From assembly GCF_014841615.1 (NCBI RefSeq), contig NZ_JACYUG010000011.1, positions 1 through 64,000 of the forward strand: a stretch of DNA of 64,000 nt, in the 5' to 3' direction. Position 1 is the first letter of the stretch, and the number at the start of each line of letters is the position of its first letter. The translations under genes were made by a program, and so were the position numbers. The DNA comes from Sphingomonas sp. CFBP 8760 (GTDB lineage: Bacteria > Pseudomonadota > Alphaproteobacteria > Sphingomonadales > Sphingomonadaceae). Positions 47,231 through 57,072 of this stretch are shown here, piece after piece. A model generated the notes under the pieces. The model worked only from the letters and a program-made list of their open reading frames with translations, was not told the DNA's origin and did no database searches.

Positions 47231-47983
47231 ATGAAGGATTATGACGAACAGCTCGCCGCGCTTCAGCTCGCGCTGCTGCGTACCCAGCAGGCGATGATCG
47301 AGGCCGGCACCCGTGCCGTCATCCTGCTGGAGGGGCGCGACGCCGCCGGCAAGGATGGCACGATCAAGCGGCTGACCGAGCATCTTACGCCGCGGGCCAC
47401 CCGTGCCGTCGCGCTGCCCAAGCCGACCGACCACGAGCGTGGGCAGTGGTATTTCCAGCGATACGTCGCGCATCTGCCGGGTGCGGGCGAACTCGTGATC
47501 TTCAACCGCTCATGGTACAATCGCGCCGGGGTGGAGGTGGTGATGGGCTTTTCCACCCCGGCCGAACAGGCGCAGTTCCTGCGCGATGCGCCCGATGTGG
47601 AACGGATGCTCGTCGAAAGCGGCATCCGCATCATCAAGATCTGGCTCGACATCGATCGCGACGAGCAGAAGGAACGTCTGGCCGAACGGCACGACGATCC
47701 GCTGAAGGCGCTGAAGATATCCGACATGGATGCCGTCGCGCAGGCACGGTGGAGCGATTATTCCGCCGCCCGCGATACGATGCTGGTCCGCACGCACCTC
47801 CCGATCGCGCCGTGGTACGTCGTGCGTGCCAATCACAAGAAGCCCGCACGCCTCGCGGTGATGCGGCATATCATCCGCCTCCTCGCGCCGTCCGTGATCG
47901 CCAAGGACGTGGACGGTCCCGACCCCGCGATCCTGTTTCCGTTCGAGAAGCAGGCGCTGACCGATGGCCGGCTGTCGCCCTAG
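47231..47983 (+). CDS. ppk2: Polyphosphate kinase 2
   Basis: 250 residues, single-domain PPK2. Walker [10 protein letters not shown] at 35-43, lid and Walker B region [11 protein letters not shown], and catalytic area [16 protein letters not shown]. It transfers phosphate between polyphosphate and nucleotides, usually making GTP or ATP from the diphosphate. The start at 47231 is chosen for family length. It lies on the plus strand between minus-strand moaC and trpC. Its stop overlaps the trpC stop by four bases. Confidence 0.93.
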   Translation: MKDYDEQLAALQLALLRTQQAMIEAGTRAVILLEGRDAAGKDGTIKRLTEHLTPRATRAVALPKPTDHERGQWYFQRYVAHLPGAGELVIFNRSWYNRAGVEVVMGFSTPAEQAQFLRDAPDVERMLVESGIRIIKIWLDIDRDEQKERLAERHDDPLKALKISDMDAVAQARWSDYSAARDTMLVRTHLPIAPWYVVRANHKKPARLAVMRHIIRLLAPSVIAKDVDGPDPAILFPFEKQALTDGRLSP

Positions 47984-48756
47984 GCGACCAACGACCGCGT
48001 CGCCGCCTCGACATCGGGTTGCCGCATCAGCGCCTCGCCGATCAGGAAGCAATGGACGCCGTGCGCGGCCATCGCGTCCAGATCGGCACGGGTCGACAGG
48101 CCGCTTTCGGCCACGAACGTGCAGTCCGCCGGCACCAGCGCCTTGAGGCGGTACGACCGGGTCACGTCGACCGAGAAATCCCGCAGGTCGCGGTTGTTGC
48201 AACCGATCAGGCGTGAGCGCAGCGTCAGCGCCCGCTCCAGTTCCGCCTCGTCATGCACCTCGACCAGCACGTCCATGCCCTGTTCGATCGCCGCCGCCTC
48301 GATCTCGGCCAGCGTGCCGTCGTCCAGCGCACCGACGATCAGCAGGATCGCATCGGCACCCAGCGCGCGTGATTCCGCCGCCTGCCATGGATCGACCATG
48401 AAATCCTTGCGGATCACCGGAAGGGAAACCGCCCCCCGCGCCGCGACCAGGTAATCGTCCGCTCCCTGAAAAAACCGCTCGTCGGTCAACACCGACAGGC
48501 AGGCGGCACCGCCGGCCTGATAGGCGCGGGCATGGGCGGGCGGATCGAAATCGGGGCGGATCAGGCCCTTGGATGGGCTGGCCTTCTTCACCTCGGCGAT
48601 CAGCGCATGGCCCGGCGCGGCATCCAATGCCAACCGGAAGCCGCGCGGCCGCTCCGCCGCGGCGATCCGGGCCGTCAGATCGGCGTCGCTCAGGGCCGCC
48701 TTGCGCGTAGCGACTTCATCCCGCTTGTGCGCGATGATCGTGTCGAGAACAGTCAT
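47980..48756 (-). CDS. trpC: Indole-3-glycerol phosphate synthase
   Basis: 258 residues. A TIM barrel carrying out the ring-closing step of tryptophan synthesis. Conserved residues lie in [58 protein letters not shown] 48756 overlaps the trpD stop (ATGA). The fusion to TrpF seen in enterics is absent. Confidence 0.97.
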   Translation of the reverse strand: MTVLDTIIAHKRDEVATRKAALSDADLTARIAAAERPRGFRLALDAAPGHALIAEVKKASPSKGLIRPDFDPPAHARAYQAGGAACLSVLTDERFFQGADDYLVAARGAVSLPVIRKDFMVDPWQAAESRALGADAILLIVGALDDGTLAEIEAAAIEQGMDVLVEVHDEAELERALTLRSRLIGCNNRDLRDFSVDVTRSYRLKALVPADCTFVAESGLSTRADLDAMAAHGVHCFLIGEALMRQPDVEAATRSLVA

Positions 48757-49748
48757 GAATAGGCGATCCACCGGTCGAGCAGCCGTCCCGCGGCGCCATT
48801 GTCGAGCATCTCCGCCGCCAGCGCGGCGGCATCGGGCAGGGCAGGGGCCGCATCGGCCAGCACCAGCGCGGCGGCGGCGTTGAGCAGCACCGCTTCCCGG
48901 TACGCGCCATGCTCGCCTGCCAGCAGGCGTCGCAGCGCCTGTGCGTTATGCAGCGGATCGCCGCCACGGATCGCCTCGACCGGATGACGGGTCAGGCCTG
49001 CGTCTTCGGGTACGATCCGCGTCGGCAGGGTTACGGCACCTACCGTGGCGACCAGGCTGCCCCCCGCGCCGGACAGTTCGTCCAGCCCCTCCTCGCCCGA
49101 GACGACCAGCGCCGCTTCGGTGCCCAGTTGCTCCAGCGCTTCGGCATAGACCGTCGCATAGTCGGGACGGGCAATGCCGATTAGCTGCCGCGCGACGCGC
49201 GCGGGATTGGCGAGCGGCCCCATCAGGTTGAAGATCGTCCGCCGGCCGATGCGGCGGCGGATCGGCGTGATCCGCGCCATCGCCGGATGGTGGTTGGCCG
49301 CAAACAGGAAACAGATGCCGAGATCGTTCAGGCTCGCTTCCGCACAGGCGCCCGCGCGGGCCATGTCGAGCCCCAGCGCCTCCAGCGTGTCGGCCGCGCC
49401 CGCCTTGGACGAGGCGGCGCGATTGCCGTGCTTGGCCACCGGCACGCCGCATGCCGCCACCACCAGCGATACCGCGGTCGAGACGTTGAGCGTATGATGG
49501 CCGTCACCGCCGGTGCCGCACACGTCGACCGCCCCGGCTGGCGCGGTGATCGGGATCAGCCGTGCCCTGAGCGCCCGCGCGGCTTCCGCGATCTCGACAG
49601 AGGTTTCGCCACGATCGGTCAGCCCGATCAGGAACGTCGCGATCGCCGCGTCATCGGCATGGCCATCGAGGATATCGGCGAAGGCGAGCGCGGCGCTTTC
49701 CCGGGACAGCGGCGTCGATGGATCGGGCAGCGCGGCCATCGTCGTCAC
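48753..49748 (-). CDS. trpD: Anthranilate phosphoribosyltransferase
   Basis: 331 residues. It attaches phosphoribosyl pyrophosphate to anthranilate. Motifs are [19 protein letters not shown] (PRPP binding), [23 protein letters not shown] and [10 protein letters not shown]. It is coupled to trpG upstream and trpC downstream by four-base overlaps, so the three form one operon. Confidence 0.97.
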   Translation of the reverse strand: MTTMAALPDPSTPLSRESAALAFADILDGHADDAAIATFLIGLTDRGETSVEIAEAARALRARLIPITAPAGAVDVCGTGGDGHHTLNVSTAVSLVVAACGVPVAKHGNRAASSKAGAADTLEALGLDMARAGACAEASLNDLGICFLFAANHHPAMARITPIRRRIGRRTIFNLMGPLANPARVARQLIGIARPDYATVYAEALEQLGTEAALVVSGEEGLDELSGAGGSLVATVGAVTLPTRIVPEDAGLTRHPVEAIRGGDPLHNAQALRRLLAGEHGAYREAVLLNAAAALVLADAAPALPDAAALAAEMLDNGAAGRLLDRWIAYS

Positions 49749-50329
49749 GCCATTTCCCTGACCGCCATGCCCGCCGCGCGCATGAAATTGGCGAGCATCG
49801 CATGGCCATGTTCGGTGGCGATGCTTTCGGGGTGGAACTGCACGCCATGGATCGGCAACGTCGCATGGCGGAACCCCATCACCGTGCCGTCCTCCGCGCG
49901 GGCGTTGACCAGCAGGTCGCCGGGAATGTCGTTGACGATCAGCGAGTGATAGCGGGTGGCGACAAAGGGGGATGGCAGATCGGCGAACAGCCCGCTGCCG
50001 TCATGCAGCACGGGCGATGTCTTGCCGTGCATCAGTCCGCCACGCTCCACCGTACCGCCGAAATGCTGCCCGATCGCCTGATGGCCGAGGCATACACCGA
50101 GCAACGGTCGCTTCGCCTCGGCACAGGCGGCGACGAGGTCGAGGCTGATGCCGGCTTCGTTCGGGGTGCAGGGGCCGGGTGAAATCAGGAACGCCTCTGC
50201 CCCCGACGACAGCGCCTGCCCCGCCGACATCGCATCGTTGCGCACCACCTCCACCTCCGCCCCCAGTTCCTGAAGGTAATGGACGAGGTTCCAGGTGAAG
50301 CTGTCGTAATTATCGATTACGAGGATCAT
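49745..50329 (-). CDS. trpG: Anthranilate synthase component II (glutamine amidotransferase)
   Basis: 194 residues, class I amidotransferase. Nucleophile Cys in [12 protein letters not shown], with catalytic His and Glu in [24 protein letters not shown] is typical. It supplies ammonia to TrpE. In related sphingomonads trpE would be directly upstream. Here a plus-strand secreted-protein gene lies between. Confidence 0.97.
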   Translation of the reverse strand: MILVIDNYDSFTWNLVHYLQELGAEVEVVRNDAMSAGQALSSGAEAFLISPGPCTPNEAGISLDLVAACAEAKRPLLGVCLGHQAIGQHFGGTVERGGLMHGKTSPVLHDGSGLFADLPSPFVATRYHSLIVNDIPGDLLVNARAEDGTVMGFRHATLPIHGVQFHPESIATEHGHAMLANFMRAAGMAVREMA

Positions 50330-50451
50330 CGCCTGCCCATAGCCGCCTGAAACATTCCCGCAACCCGCCCTTGCGGCCCGATGTCGCGAAAGACGATCGG
50401 GACGGAGCCGGCGGGACCGCCGGACGTTGTACGTTTGAAGGAGTTCGATCC

Positions 50452-50862
50452 ATGATTCGCCTCACCTTAGCCGTCGCGTTGATGGCCGTTCCGGCGATCG
50501 CCGGGGCGCAGACGTCCGCCGGCGCGGCGGGTTCGCCGCCGCAGCGTATCCGCAGCGTGCAACTAACCGCCGGACAGCAATGCCCGAAGGGGGAGGGGGA
50601 CGAGATCGTCGTCTGTTCGCCCGCCGAGGAACCCTATCGGATTCCCAAGAGCCTGCGTGACAGCGGACCGATTCGGGCGCAGAATCAGAGCTGGGTCAAC
50701 CGGGTCGCCGATATCGACCAGACCGGGCGTGTCGCGGGCGGTATCCCCAATACCTGTTCGCCGATCGGCAATGGCGGACAGACCGGCTGCTCGGTACTTG
50801 CCGCCAAGCGTTGGGCGGCGGAGAAGCGGGCACAACGACAGGCCGAATCATCGATCCCCTGA
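50452..50862 (+). CDS. Secreted protein of unknown function
   Basis: 136 residues. Signal peptide at 1-19 (cut near AGA-QT), then a small domain with four Cys ([26 protein letters not shown]) and a [21 protein letters not shown] segment that recurs in many sphingomonad periplasmic proteins. GAAGGAG is well placed before ATG 50452. No function known. It is oriented against the trp genes on both sides. Confidence 0.8.
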   Translation: MIRLTLAVALMAVPAIAGAQTSAGAAGSPPQRIRSVQLTAGQQCPKGEGDEIVVCSPAEEPYRIPKSLRDSGPIRAQNQSWVNRVADIDQTGRVAGGIPNTCSPIGNGGQTGCSVLAAKRWAAEKRAQRQAESSIP

Positions 50863-50897
50863 TCCCGGGTCGTCGACAGGAACAGGGGCGCGCGGCC

Positions 50898-52400
50898 TTA
50901 CTGTCCGAAGCCGCTTTCCGCCGCCCGCGCTACCGCCTCGCGGGCGGCGGCCAGGATCGCGCCGGCCTTCGCCTCGCATTCCCGCTGTTCATATTCGGGA
51001 ACGGAATCGGCGACGATGCCCGCACCCGCCTGCACATGGATCGTCCCGTCCTTCACCACGGCGGTGCGTAGGACGATGCACGAATCCAGCGATCCGTCCG
51101 GGGAGAAATAGCCGACGCCGCCGGCATAGGCACCGCGCCGTTCCGGCTCCAGTTCGGCGATGATCTGGCAGGCCCGCACCTTCGGCGCCCCGCTCACCGT
51201 GCCGGCCGGGAACCCCGCGAACATCGCATCCAGCGCATCGCGGCCCGGTGCCAGCCGTGCCGTGACGTTCGAGACGATGTGCATGACATGGCTGTAGAAC
51301 TCGACGGTATAGCTGTCCGTCACCCGCACACTGCCCGGCGCGGCCGCGCGGCCGGCATCGTTGCGACCCAGATCGAGCAGCATCAGGTGTTCGGCGCGTT
51401 CCTTCGGATCGGCGAGCAGGCTGGCCCGATTGGCCTCGTCCTCGCGTGCCGTCTTGCCGCGCGGGCGGGTGCCGGCGATCGGGCGGACGGTGATCTCGCC
51501 GTCCCGCACCCGCACCAGGATTTCGGGGCTCGACCCGATCAGCGCGAAACCCGGCAGGTCGAGATGATAGAGGAAAGGCGACGGATTGATCCGCCGCAGG
51601 CTGCGATAGAGCTCGAACGGCGGTAGCGCGAACGGCGCGGTGAAGCGCTGGGCCAGCACCACCTGAAAGATATCGCCCGCCGCGATATAGTCCTTCGCCG
51701 CCGCCACCATCGCCGGATAGCGATCGGGCGGCAGGATCGGGGTATAGACCGGTTCGGGCAGGTGGGCGCGCACCGGCGGCGGCAGCGCCGCATCCGCCAG
51801 CCGCGCCGCGACCGCATCCAGCCGATCTTCCGCCGCCGTCACGATCGCGTCCGGATCGCGCGAGGGATCGGGCCACGCGGGGGCGACCAGATACAGCACA
51901 TCCGCCAGCCGGTCGAACGCGAGCAGCACCGTCGGCCGCACGAACATCATGTCGGGCAAACCGAGCGGATCGGCCGCGGGCTGCGCCAGCTTCTCGACCA
52001 GCCCGACCGTCTCATAGCCAAAATAGCCGACGAGGAAGGCCAGCGCCCGGGGCAATTCGTCAGGCACGTCGCACCGGCAATCCGCGACCAGCGCGCGCAG
52101 GGCATCCAGCGTCGGCGCGGCGCAGGGTTCCCATGCCTCCGCATCCCTCGCCCAATGGCGGTTGATCGCGGCGTCGTTGCCCTGTGCCCGGAAGACGAGG
52201 TCGGGGGCGAGCCCGATCCAGCTGTAGCGGCCCCGGATCGCACCACCCTCGACCGATTCGAGCAAGAAATCGCCGCGACCCGGCTCCATCAGCCGCAGCG
52301 CGGCGGCGACGGGCGTCTCGGTGTCAGCCACCTGTCGGCGCCAGACCAGCGCCGGCCGCCCTGCCGCCAGGGTGGTGCGGGGATCAGTTATCGGAGCCAC
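50898..52400 (-). CDS. trpE: Anthranilate synthase component I
   Basis: 500 residues. It makes anthranilate from chorismate with ammonia from TrpG. Conserved segments are SPEILVRV, RPIAGTRPRGKT, LLDLGRNDAGR, FPAGTVSGAPKVRACQII and GGVGYFSPDGSLD, and a Gly/Ala-rich C-terminus. The N-terminal Leu-Leu-Glu-Ser (LLESVEGG) used in tryptophan feedback is present. Its start overlaps the 3' end of the PpiD-like gene by 17 bases, so no trp leader peptide or attenuator precedes it. Confidence 0.96.
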   Translation of the reverse strand: MAPITDPRTTLAAGRPALVWRRQVADTETPVAAALRLMEPGRGDFLLESVEGGAIRGRYSWIGLAPDLVFRAQGNDAAINRHWARDAEAWEPCAAPTLDALRALVADCRCDVPDELPRALAFLVGYFGYETVGLVEKLAQPAADPLGLPDMMFVRPTVLLAFDRLADVLYLVAPAWPDPSRDPDAIVTAAEDRLDAVAARLADAALPPPVRAHLPEPVYTPILPPDRYPAMVAAAKDYIAAGDIFQVVLAQRFTAPFALPPFELYRSLRRINPSPFLYHLDLPGFALIGSSPEILVRVRDGEITVRPIAGTRPRGKTAREDEANRASLLADPKERAEHLMLLDLGRNDAGRAAAPGSVRVTDSYTVEFYSHVMHIVSNVTARLAPGRDALDAMFAGFPAGTVSGAPKVRACQIIAELEPERRGAYAGGVGYFSPDGSLDSCIVLRTAVVKDGTIHVQAGAGIVADSVPEYEQRECEAKAGAILAAAREAVARAAESGFGQ

Positions 52401-54339
52401 CCTGACCAGACAGTTCGTCGCGCACCCGCTTCAGCGCCGCCGCATCGGTCTTGACGCCGATGCCGGCACGTACCGCGCGGGCGAACTGCTCGGCATATTC
52501 CGCGCCCATGCCACGCCCCAGCTCGGACTTGGCGGAGGCGAGGATCGCGCGATTGCGGCTGGCATCGCCCGGCGTGTTGCGGTCGAGCCGCACGATGATC
52601 CAGCCGGTGCCCTGCGGTGCCTCGGTCAGCTTGGCGGTGCGCGGCGCCATGCTGAACATCATCACCATCGCCGGATCGGGCGGCCCTTCCTGTCGCCCCA
52701 GATCGGCCCGGGTGCCACCGATCGCGCGCACCGGGGGCAGGGCCACGCCGGCCTGCGTCAGTGCCTGTGCCATCGGCATGCCGCCGTTCACCTTCGCCAG
52801 CACGGCGTTGGCGATCCGGCGCGCGGCCTGACGGCTGCGGTCCGCCCGGAAAGCGGCGGCGACCTCGTCGCGCACCGCGGCCAGCGGGCGCGGCGCGGCC
52901 GGCGTCACCTGACCGACCGCGACGATCGCGAAGCCGCCGTCCTGCCCGGTCTGCACCAGCTGCGGGCCGTCGCCATCCTCTGCGGTGAAGGCGGCGGCTG
53001 CGAGCGGAACCAGCGCCGGGTCGGCGGCACCGGGGGCGTCGGGATTCGTGCCCTGCGCGGTCAGTGCCGGAGTGGTCTGTGCCTGAAGCCTGGCGTCCTT
53101 CACCGCCTCATCGAAGGTCGCGCCGTTACCCAGCGCATCGTCAATCGAATCGTGCAACTGGGACAAGGCCTCGGCGGTCTTGCGCGCGGTGATCGCGGTT
53201 GCGAGCTCGCCGCGCACCTGCGCCAGCGTCCGCCCGGCGACCTGTTCGATCCCCTCGACCCGCGCCACGGTGAAGCCCAGCGGGCCGCGCACCGGCCCGA
53301 CCACGGCACCCTTGCCCGCCGCGAAGACGGCATCGGCGATCGCCGGCGCGGTCTGCGCGGCATAGCCTGCCTTGTCCTGCGCCGACAGCGTCGATGCCTC
53401 CAGCCCGCCGGCACGCGCCGCGTCGGCCAGCGAGGTGCCGCCCCGCACCTTGGCCGCCAGCGCTTCGGCCGCGGCGCGGTCGGCGACGATCACCTGCGCG
53501 ATCGTGCGCTTCTCGGCCGCCTGATACTTCGCGCGATCGGCCTGATAGGCCTGGGCGATCTCCGCCTCGGTCGGTGCGACCCGCGCGCGGACCTGTTCCG
53601 GCGTGACCAGCGCGTAACGGATCGTGCGGCGTTCCGGGATGCGATAGCGTTGCAGATTGCGCGCATACCAGGTCGCGATCTCCGCTTCGGTAGGCGCCGG
53701 GCCGGCCGGGATCGCCGCGACGGGGATGAAGCCGACCTTGCCCTCACGCTTTTCGAGCAGCAGCGAGGCATAGGGCAACGCCAGTTGCTCGCCGATCTGC
53801 GCCGCGCCGATCGTCGGGGCGGTCAGTTGCTGCACCAGCGTGTCGCGCGCGATGTCGCGGCGGATGCCGGCATCGGTCAATTTCCGCTCGGACAGGATGC
53901 GGCGGTACAGATTTTCGTCGAACTTGCCGGTCGGCCCCTGCAAGCCGGGAATGCTGGCGATCTGGCCATCGACCAGCCGCTTCGACACGATCATGCCCTG
54001 CTGGCGGCCGAATTCGGCCAGCGCATAGCTGGTGATCATCCGGTCGAGCGAGGCATCGAGCTGCCCGGACGCGAGATAGCCCGCCATGTCCGCCTGCGGA
54101 TTGCGCTGGCGGGCGGCGGCGACCTCGTCACCGGCGCGCTGGCGCAGTTCGGCCACGGTCACCTCCTGCTTGCCGACGGTCGCCACGTCGTTGCCGCCAA
54201 GGCCACCGCCGCCACCGAACGTCCCCGCCAGGTTCGATACGTCGCCCGCCGCGAAGGCGAACGCGATCATGCCCAGCACGATGAAGGTCACGACAAGGCC
54301 GGCCCGTGAATTGATGATGCGTCGGAAGAAGCTGAGCAT
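52384..54339 (-). CDS. PpiD-like periplasmic folding factor (SurA_N/peptidyl-prolyl isomerase)
   Basis: 651 residues. A single N-terminal membrane anchor (12-33) is followed by a SurA-N-like helical domain (about 50-170), two parvulin-like regions and a long C-terminal part, as in PpiD (E. coli PpiD is 623). It probably helps outer-membrane and periplasmic proteins fold as they leave the Sec translocon. The parvulin motif is weak, so isomerase activity is uncertain. It precedes trpE on the same strand and overlaps it. Confidence 0.9.
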   Translation of the reverse strand: MLSFFRRIINSRAGLVVTFIVLGMIAFAFAAGDVSNLAGTFGGGGGLGGNDVATVGKQEVTVAELRQRAGDEVAAARQRNPQADMAGYLASGQLDASLDRMITSYALAEFGRQQGMIVSKRLVDGQIASIPGLQGPTGKFDENLYRRILSERKLTDAGIRRDIARDTLVQQLTAPTIGAAQIGEQLALPYASLLLEKREGKVGFIPVAAIPAGPAPTEAEIATWYARNLQRYRIPERRTIRYALVTPEQVRARVAPTEAEIAQAYQADRAKYQAAEKRTIAQVIVADRAAAEALAAKVRGGTSLADAARAGGLEASTLSAQDKAGYAAQTAPAIADAVFAAGKGAVVGPVRGPLGFTVARVEGIEQVAGRTLAQVRGELATAITARKTAEALSQLHDSIDDALGNGATFDEAVKDARLQAQTTPALTAQGTNPDAPGAADPALVPLAAAAFTAEDGDGPQLVQTGQDGGFAIVAVGQVTPAAPRPLAAVRDEVAAAFRADRSRQAARRIANAVLAKVNGGMPMAQALTQAGVALPPVRAIGGTRADLGRQEGPPDPAMVMMFSMAPRTAKLTEAPQGTGWIIVRLDRNTPGDASRNRAILASAKSELGRGMGAEYAEQFARAVRAGIGVKTDAAALKRVRDELSGQGGSDN

Positions 54340-54446
54340 GAAGGACCGTTCGCCAGAAATCAGCGGTTGCCTTAGGCTGCGGGCGGGCGGGCTTCAAGCA
54401 CCGCGCGTAACTCGCTAGGGCGGGGGCTCATCACGGGAGGACGGGA

Positions 54447-55190
54447 ATGCGGCGCAAGCTGGTAGCGGGTAACTGGAAGATGAACGGATCGCTGGCGGCG
54501 CTGTCCGAACTGGATGCGATCGGTGCGGCGGCGATGGCGGCACCGGGCGTGGACGTGGCGGTGGCGGTGCCGTTCACCCTGATCCACCCCGCCGCCGTCC
54601 GCGCGCCCGGGCTGGCGATCGGGGCGGAAGACGTTCACGAGGCGGATTCGGGGGCGCATACCGGCTGCGTGTCGGCGGCGATGGTGCGTGAGGCGGGGGC
54701 GGTCTTCACCATCGCGGGGCACAGCGAGCGCCGCGCCGATCAGGGCGAGAACAGCCACGACGCCTGGGCGAAGGCCGCCGCCGCGCATCGCCACGGCCTG
54801 TCGGTGATCCTGTGCTGCGGCGAGACGGAGGCGGAGCGCAATGCCGGCCGCGCCGAACGCGTCGTGCAGGCGCAGATCGAAAAATCGGTGCCCGAGAATG
54901 CGACCGCCGACTGGTTCACGCTCGCCTACGAACCGCGCTGGGCGATCGGCACCGGCCGCACCCCGACGCTGGACGAGATCGCGGCGATCCACGCGATCGC
55001 CCGCGCCAAGCTGGGCATGATGATCGGCGACGCGGCGGCGGCGGTCCGTATCCTGTATGGCGGGTCGGTCGTCGGCGACAATGCCGGGGCGATCCTCGCC
55101 ACCGAGAATGTCGATGGCGCGCTGGTCGGCGGTGCCAGCCTGACCGCGGCGAAGTTCGTGCCGATCATCCAGGCGGCGGCACGCCTCTGA
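54447..55190 (+). CDS. tpiA: Triosephosphate isomerase
   Basis: 247 residues. It interconverts dihydroxyacetone phosphate and glyceraldehyde-3-phosphate. Catalytic residues are K11 (AGNWKMNGS), His in IAGHSERRAD and Glu in LAYEPRWAIGTG. LYGGSVVGDNA binds phosphate. It is divergent from the PpiD-like gene. In many related genomes secG follows tpiA; here it does not. Confidence 0.97.
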   Translation: MRRKLVAGNWKMNGSLAALSELDAIGAAAMAAPGVDVAVAVPFTLIHPAAVRAPGLAIGAEDVHEADSGAHTGCVSAAMVREAGAVFTIAGHSERRADQGENSHDAWAKAAAAHRHGLSVILCCGETEAERNAGRAERVVQAQIEKSVPENATADWFTLAYEPRWAIGTGRTPTLDEIAAIHAIARAKLGMMIGDAAAAVRILYGGSVVGDNAGAILATENVDGALVGGASLTAAKFVPIIQAAARL

Positions 55191-55265
55191 TCCGGCGGTG
55201 CGCGGCGGACCGGATCGTTACGGATACCGCCGCGTTCGCCGTATGATTCTTTCCGGGAGTGAAGA

Positions 55266-55748
55266 ATGAACGTGAACACCAAGATGGCGGCGGCGCTGAC
55301 CGCCGCCCTGATGATGGCCGCATGTTCCGGGGGGACCGAACCGGGCAACGTCGCGGCCGAAGGCAACGGCGTATCGCTGCGCAATCTGACCGACACCGAG
55401 GTCGCTGCCCCCGCCGGCGATCGTAATTTCCGCCTTCAGGGCACGTTGATCCCGACCCCCTCCGATCTGCAATCGCGCCATTTCCTGCTGCGCGAGCGGC
55501 GGGCGGTCGGCGGCAACATCATCGCCATCCTGCGCGAGGAACGCGGCGACCGCGTCGCCTATGCCCGGACCGAGGTCGATTGCGCGCGCCGACTGTTCCA
55601 CGTGCTCGGCGTCGGTCCATCCCGCGCGACGGCGGAGGTGGCCACCGTCTATGACGGTCCGCTGCGTCCGATGGCGGGCCTGCCGCTTCGCGAGGAACTG
55701 GGCGCCTTCATCTGCGAGCGCGCCGGAACGCCGCTGGCGACAAAGTGA
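55266..55748 (+). CDS. Putative lipoprotein, unknown function
   Basis: 160 residues. Signal peptide with lipobox MMAAC (Cys20 lipidated). No recognised domain. The mature part contains RNFRLQGTLIPTPSDLQSRHF and a DCARRLFHVLGVG region. GGGAGTGAAGAATG offers a ribosome site. A short hairpin CAGCAA-TATCGG-TTGCTG follows at 55775-55792, without a T tract. The next 200 bases hold no gene. Confidence 0.75.
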   Translation: MNVNTKMAAALTAALMMAACSGGTEPGNVAAEGNGVSLRNLTDTEVAAPAGDRNFRLQGTLIPTPSDLQSRHFLLRERRAVGGNIIAILREERGDRVAYARTEVDCARRLFHVLGVGPSRATAEVATVYDGPLRPMAGLPLREELGAFICERAGTPLATK

Positions 55749-55971
55749 CGGGCGCGGGCTCAACTTTCATAAGACAGCAATATCGGTTGCTGTAAGGGGC
55801 GCGGGCGGGGGATCGGCACCCTCCGCCCGTGGCCGTCGTGCCGCGCGATGCATCGAGCGGGGATATGATGGCCGTTGTAATTTTCCGAGTGGCGGACGTC
55901 CGCGCGCCGTGCCTGTCGCAAACCCCTTTGTTATCCGGGATATACGCCGCTGTACGACAGGGCGGGCGAGC

Positions 55972-57072
55972 ATGATCGAGGCGCCAGTCCCGGTCCGGCA
56001 TGATCGTGGCAACAGCCTGGGTTTTCTGCGCCTGCTGTTCGCGTCGCTCGTCATCGTCTCGCATACGACGGAGCTTTTGAGCGGGGACCGGAGCAGCGAG
56101 CCCCTGTCCATGATCTTCGGCACGCTCAGCCTCGGCGATCTGGCGGTGAACGGGTTCTTCATCATCAGCGGCTATCTGATTACCAAGAGCTATCTCGGCA
56201 CGCGATCCGTTCATGATTATCTGATCAAGCGTATCGCGCGAATCCTTCCGGGCTTCGTCGTTGCCTGGCTGATCGTCGCCACGATCGTCGCGCCCCTTGC
56301 CGGCGGGCAGGAGGGAATGTCGATCCTTGCCGGGGCCGGATGGTCGTTGCTGCTGCAGGCGCCGTATTCCGCCCACGCCTTTGCCGGCACCTATCATAAC
56401 AGTCTGAACGCCCCGCTATGGACGATACCATGGGAGTTCGCCTGTTATATCCTGGTCATCGGGCTGGCTTATGCCAAGGCGATATCAAAGCCGGTCGTGC
56501 TTGGATGTGCCGCCGCCTTTCTGCTGATCGTGCCTCACCTTCTGTTGCGCCTGCCGCCGTCGATGGCGCTGGGTGACAGCTATGCGTTCATGCTGAACGG
56601 CGGGCGGCTGATCGGCATGTTCCTGGCCGGCGCGACATTCATGCTGATCGAGCACGATCGGATCTATTCCCGCAGGAATGCCATCCTGGCGTCGATCATC
56701 ATGATCGCGACCCTGCCATTCGCGTCGCTGGCCTCGGTCGGGGTGGCGATCGGAGGGACCTATCTGGTATTCATGGTCGGCTTCAGATCGCGCAGCACGA
56801 TATTGCGTAATATCAACGCGCGAAACGACATCTCTTACGGCGTATATCTATATGCCTGGCCGATCGAGAAACTGCTGGTCATGTATGTCGGCTTCACGTC
56901 GATGTTCGTACTTGGCGCCGTGACGCTCGCACTGGCGTTCGTGGCGGGGTACCTGAGCTGGATCATCGTCGAGAAGCCGGCCGTCAACGTGGCCAGGGGC
57001 TTTATGAAACGGCAGCATCGCCTCTGGCCCCGCGCGCGGAAGGTCAGCGATAGCGCTGCCGAAGCACGGTGA
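55972..57072 (+). CDS. Acyltransferase family 3 membrane protein
   Basis: 366 residues with about ten membrane helices. The family signature region is GNSLGFLRLLFASLVIVSHTTELL, with GFFIISGYLITKSYL and WTIPWEFACY. These enzymes O-acylate sugars of polysaccharides, lipopolysaccharide or other cell-surface molecules. The base composition is visibly richer in A and T than its neighbours (for example AATATC, ATATCAAAG and TATCTATATGCC), suggesting acquisition. The start at 55972 is the first Met that fits. Its 3' end overlaps the convergent aminopeptidase gene by 29 bases. Confidence 0.9.
   Translation: MIEAPVPVRHDRGNSLGFLRLLFASLVIVSHTTELLSGDRSSEPLSMIFGTLSLGDLAVNGFFIISGYLITKSYLGTRSVHDYLIKRIARILPGFVVAWLIVATIVAPLAGGQEGMSILAGAGWSLLLQAPYSAHAFAGTYHNSLNAPLWTIPWEFACYILVIGLAYAKAISKPVVLGCAAAFLLIVPHLLLRLPPSMALGDSYAFMLNGGRLIGMFLAGATFMLIEHDRIYSRRNAILASIIMIATLPFASLASVGVAIGGTYLVFMVGFRSRSTILRNINARNDISYGVYLYAWPIEKLLVMYVGFTSMFVLGAVTLALAFVAGYLSWIIVEKPAVNVARGFMKRQHRLWPRARKVSDSAAEAR

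Noticed and set aside
50408..50423. CCGGCGG-GA-CCGCCGG inverted repeat considered as a trp attenuator
   Set aside because: It lies ahead of the plus-strand secreted-protein gene, has only a two-base loop, and no Trp-rich leader peptide is present.
52321..54309. 662-codon plus-strand open frame opposite the PpiD-like gene
   Set aside because: Antisense shadow; the minus-strand gene has a membrane anchor and the expected length.
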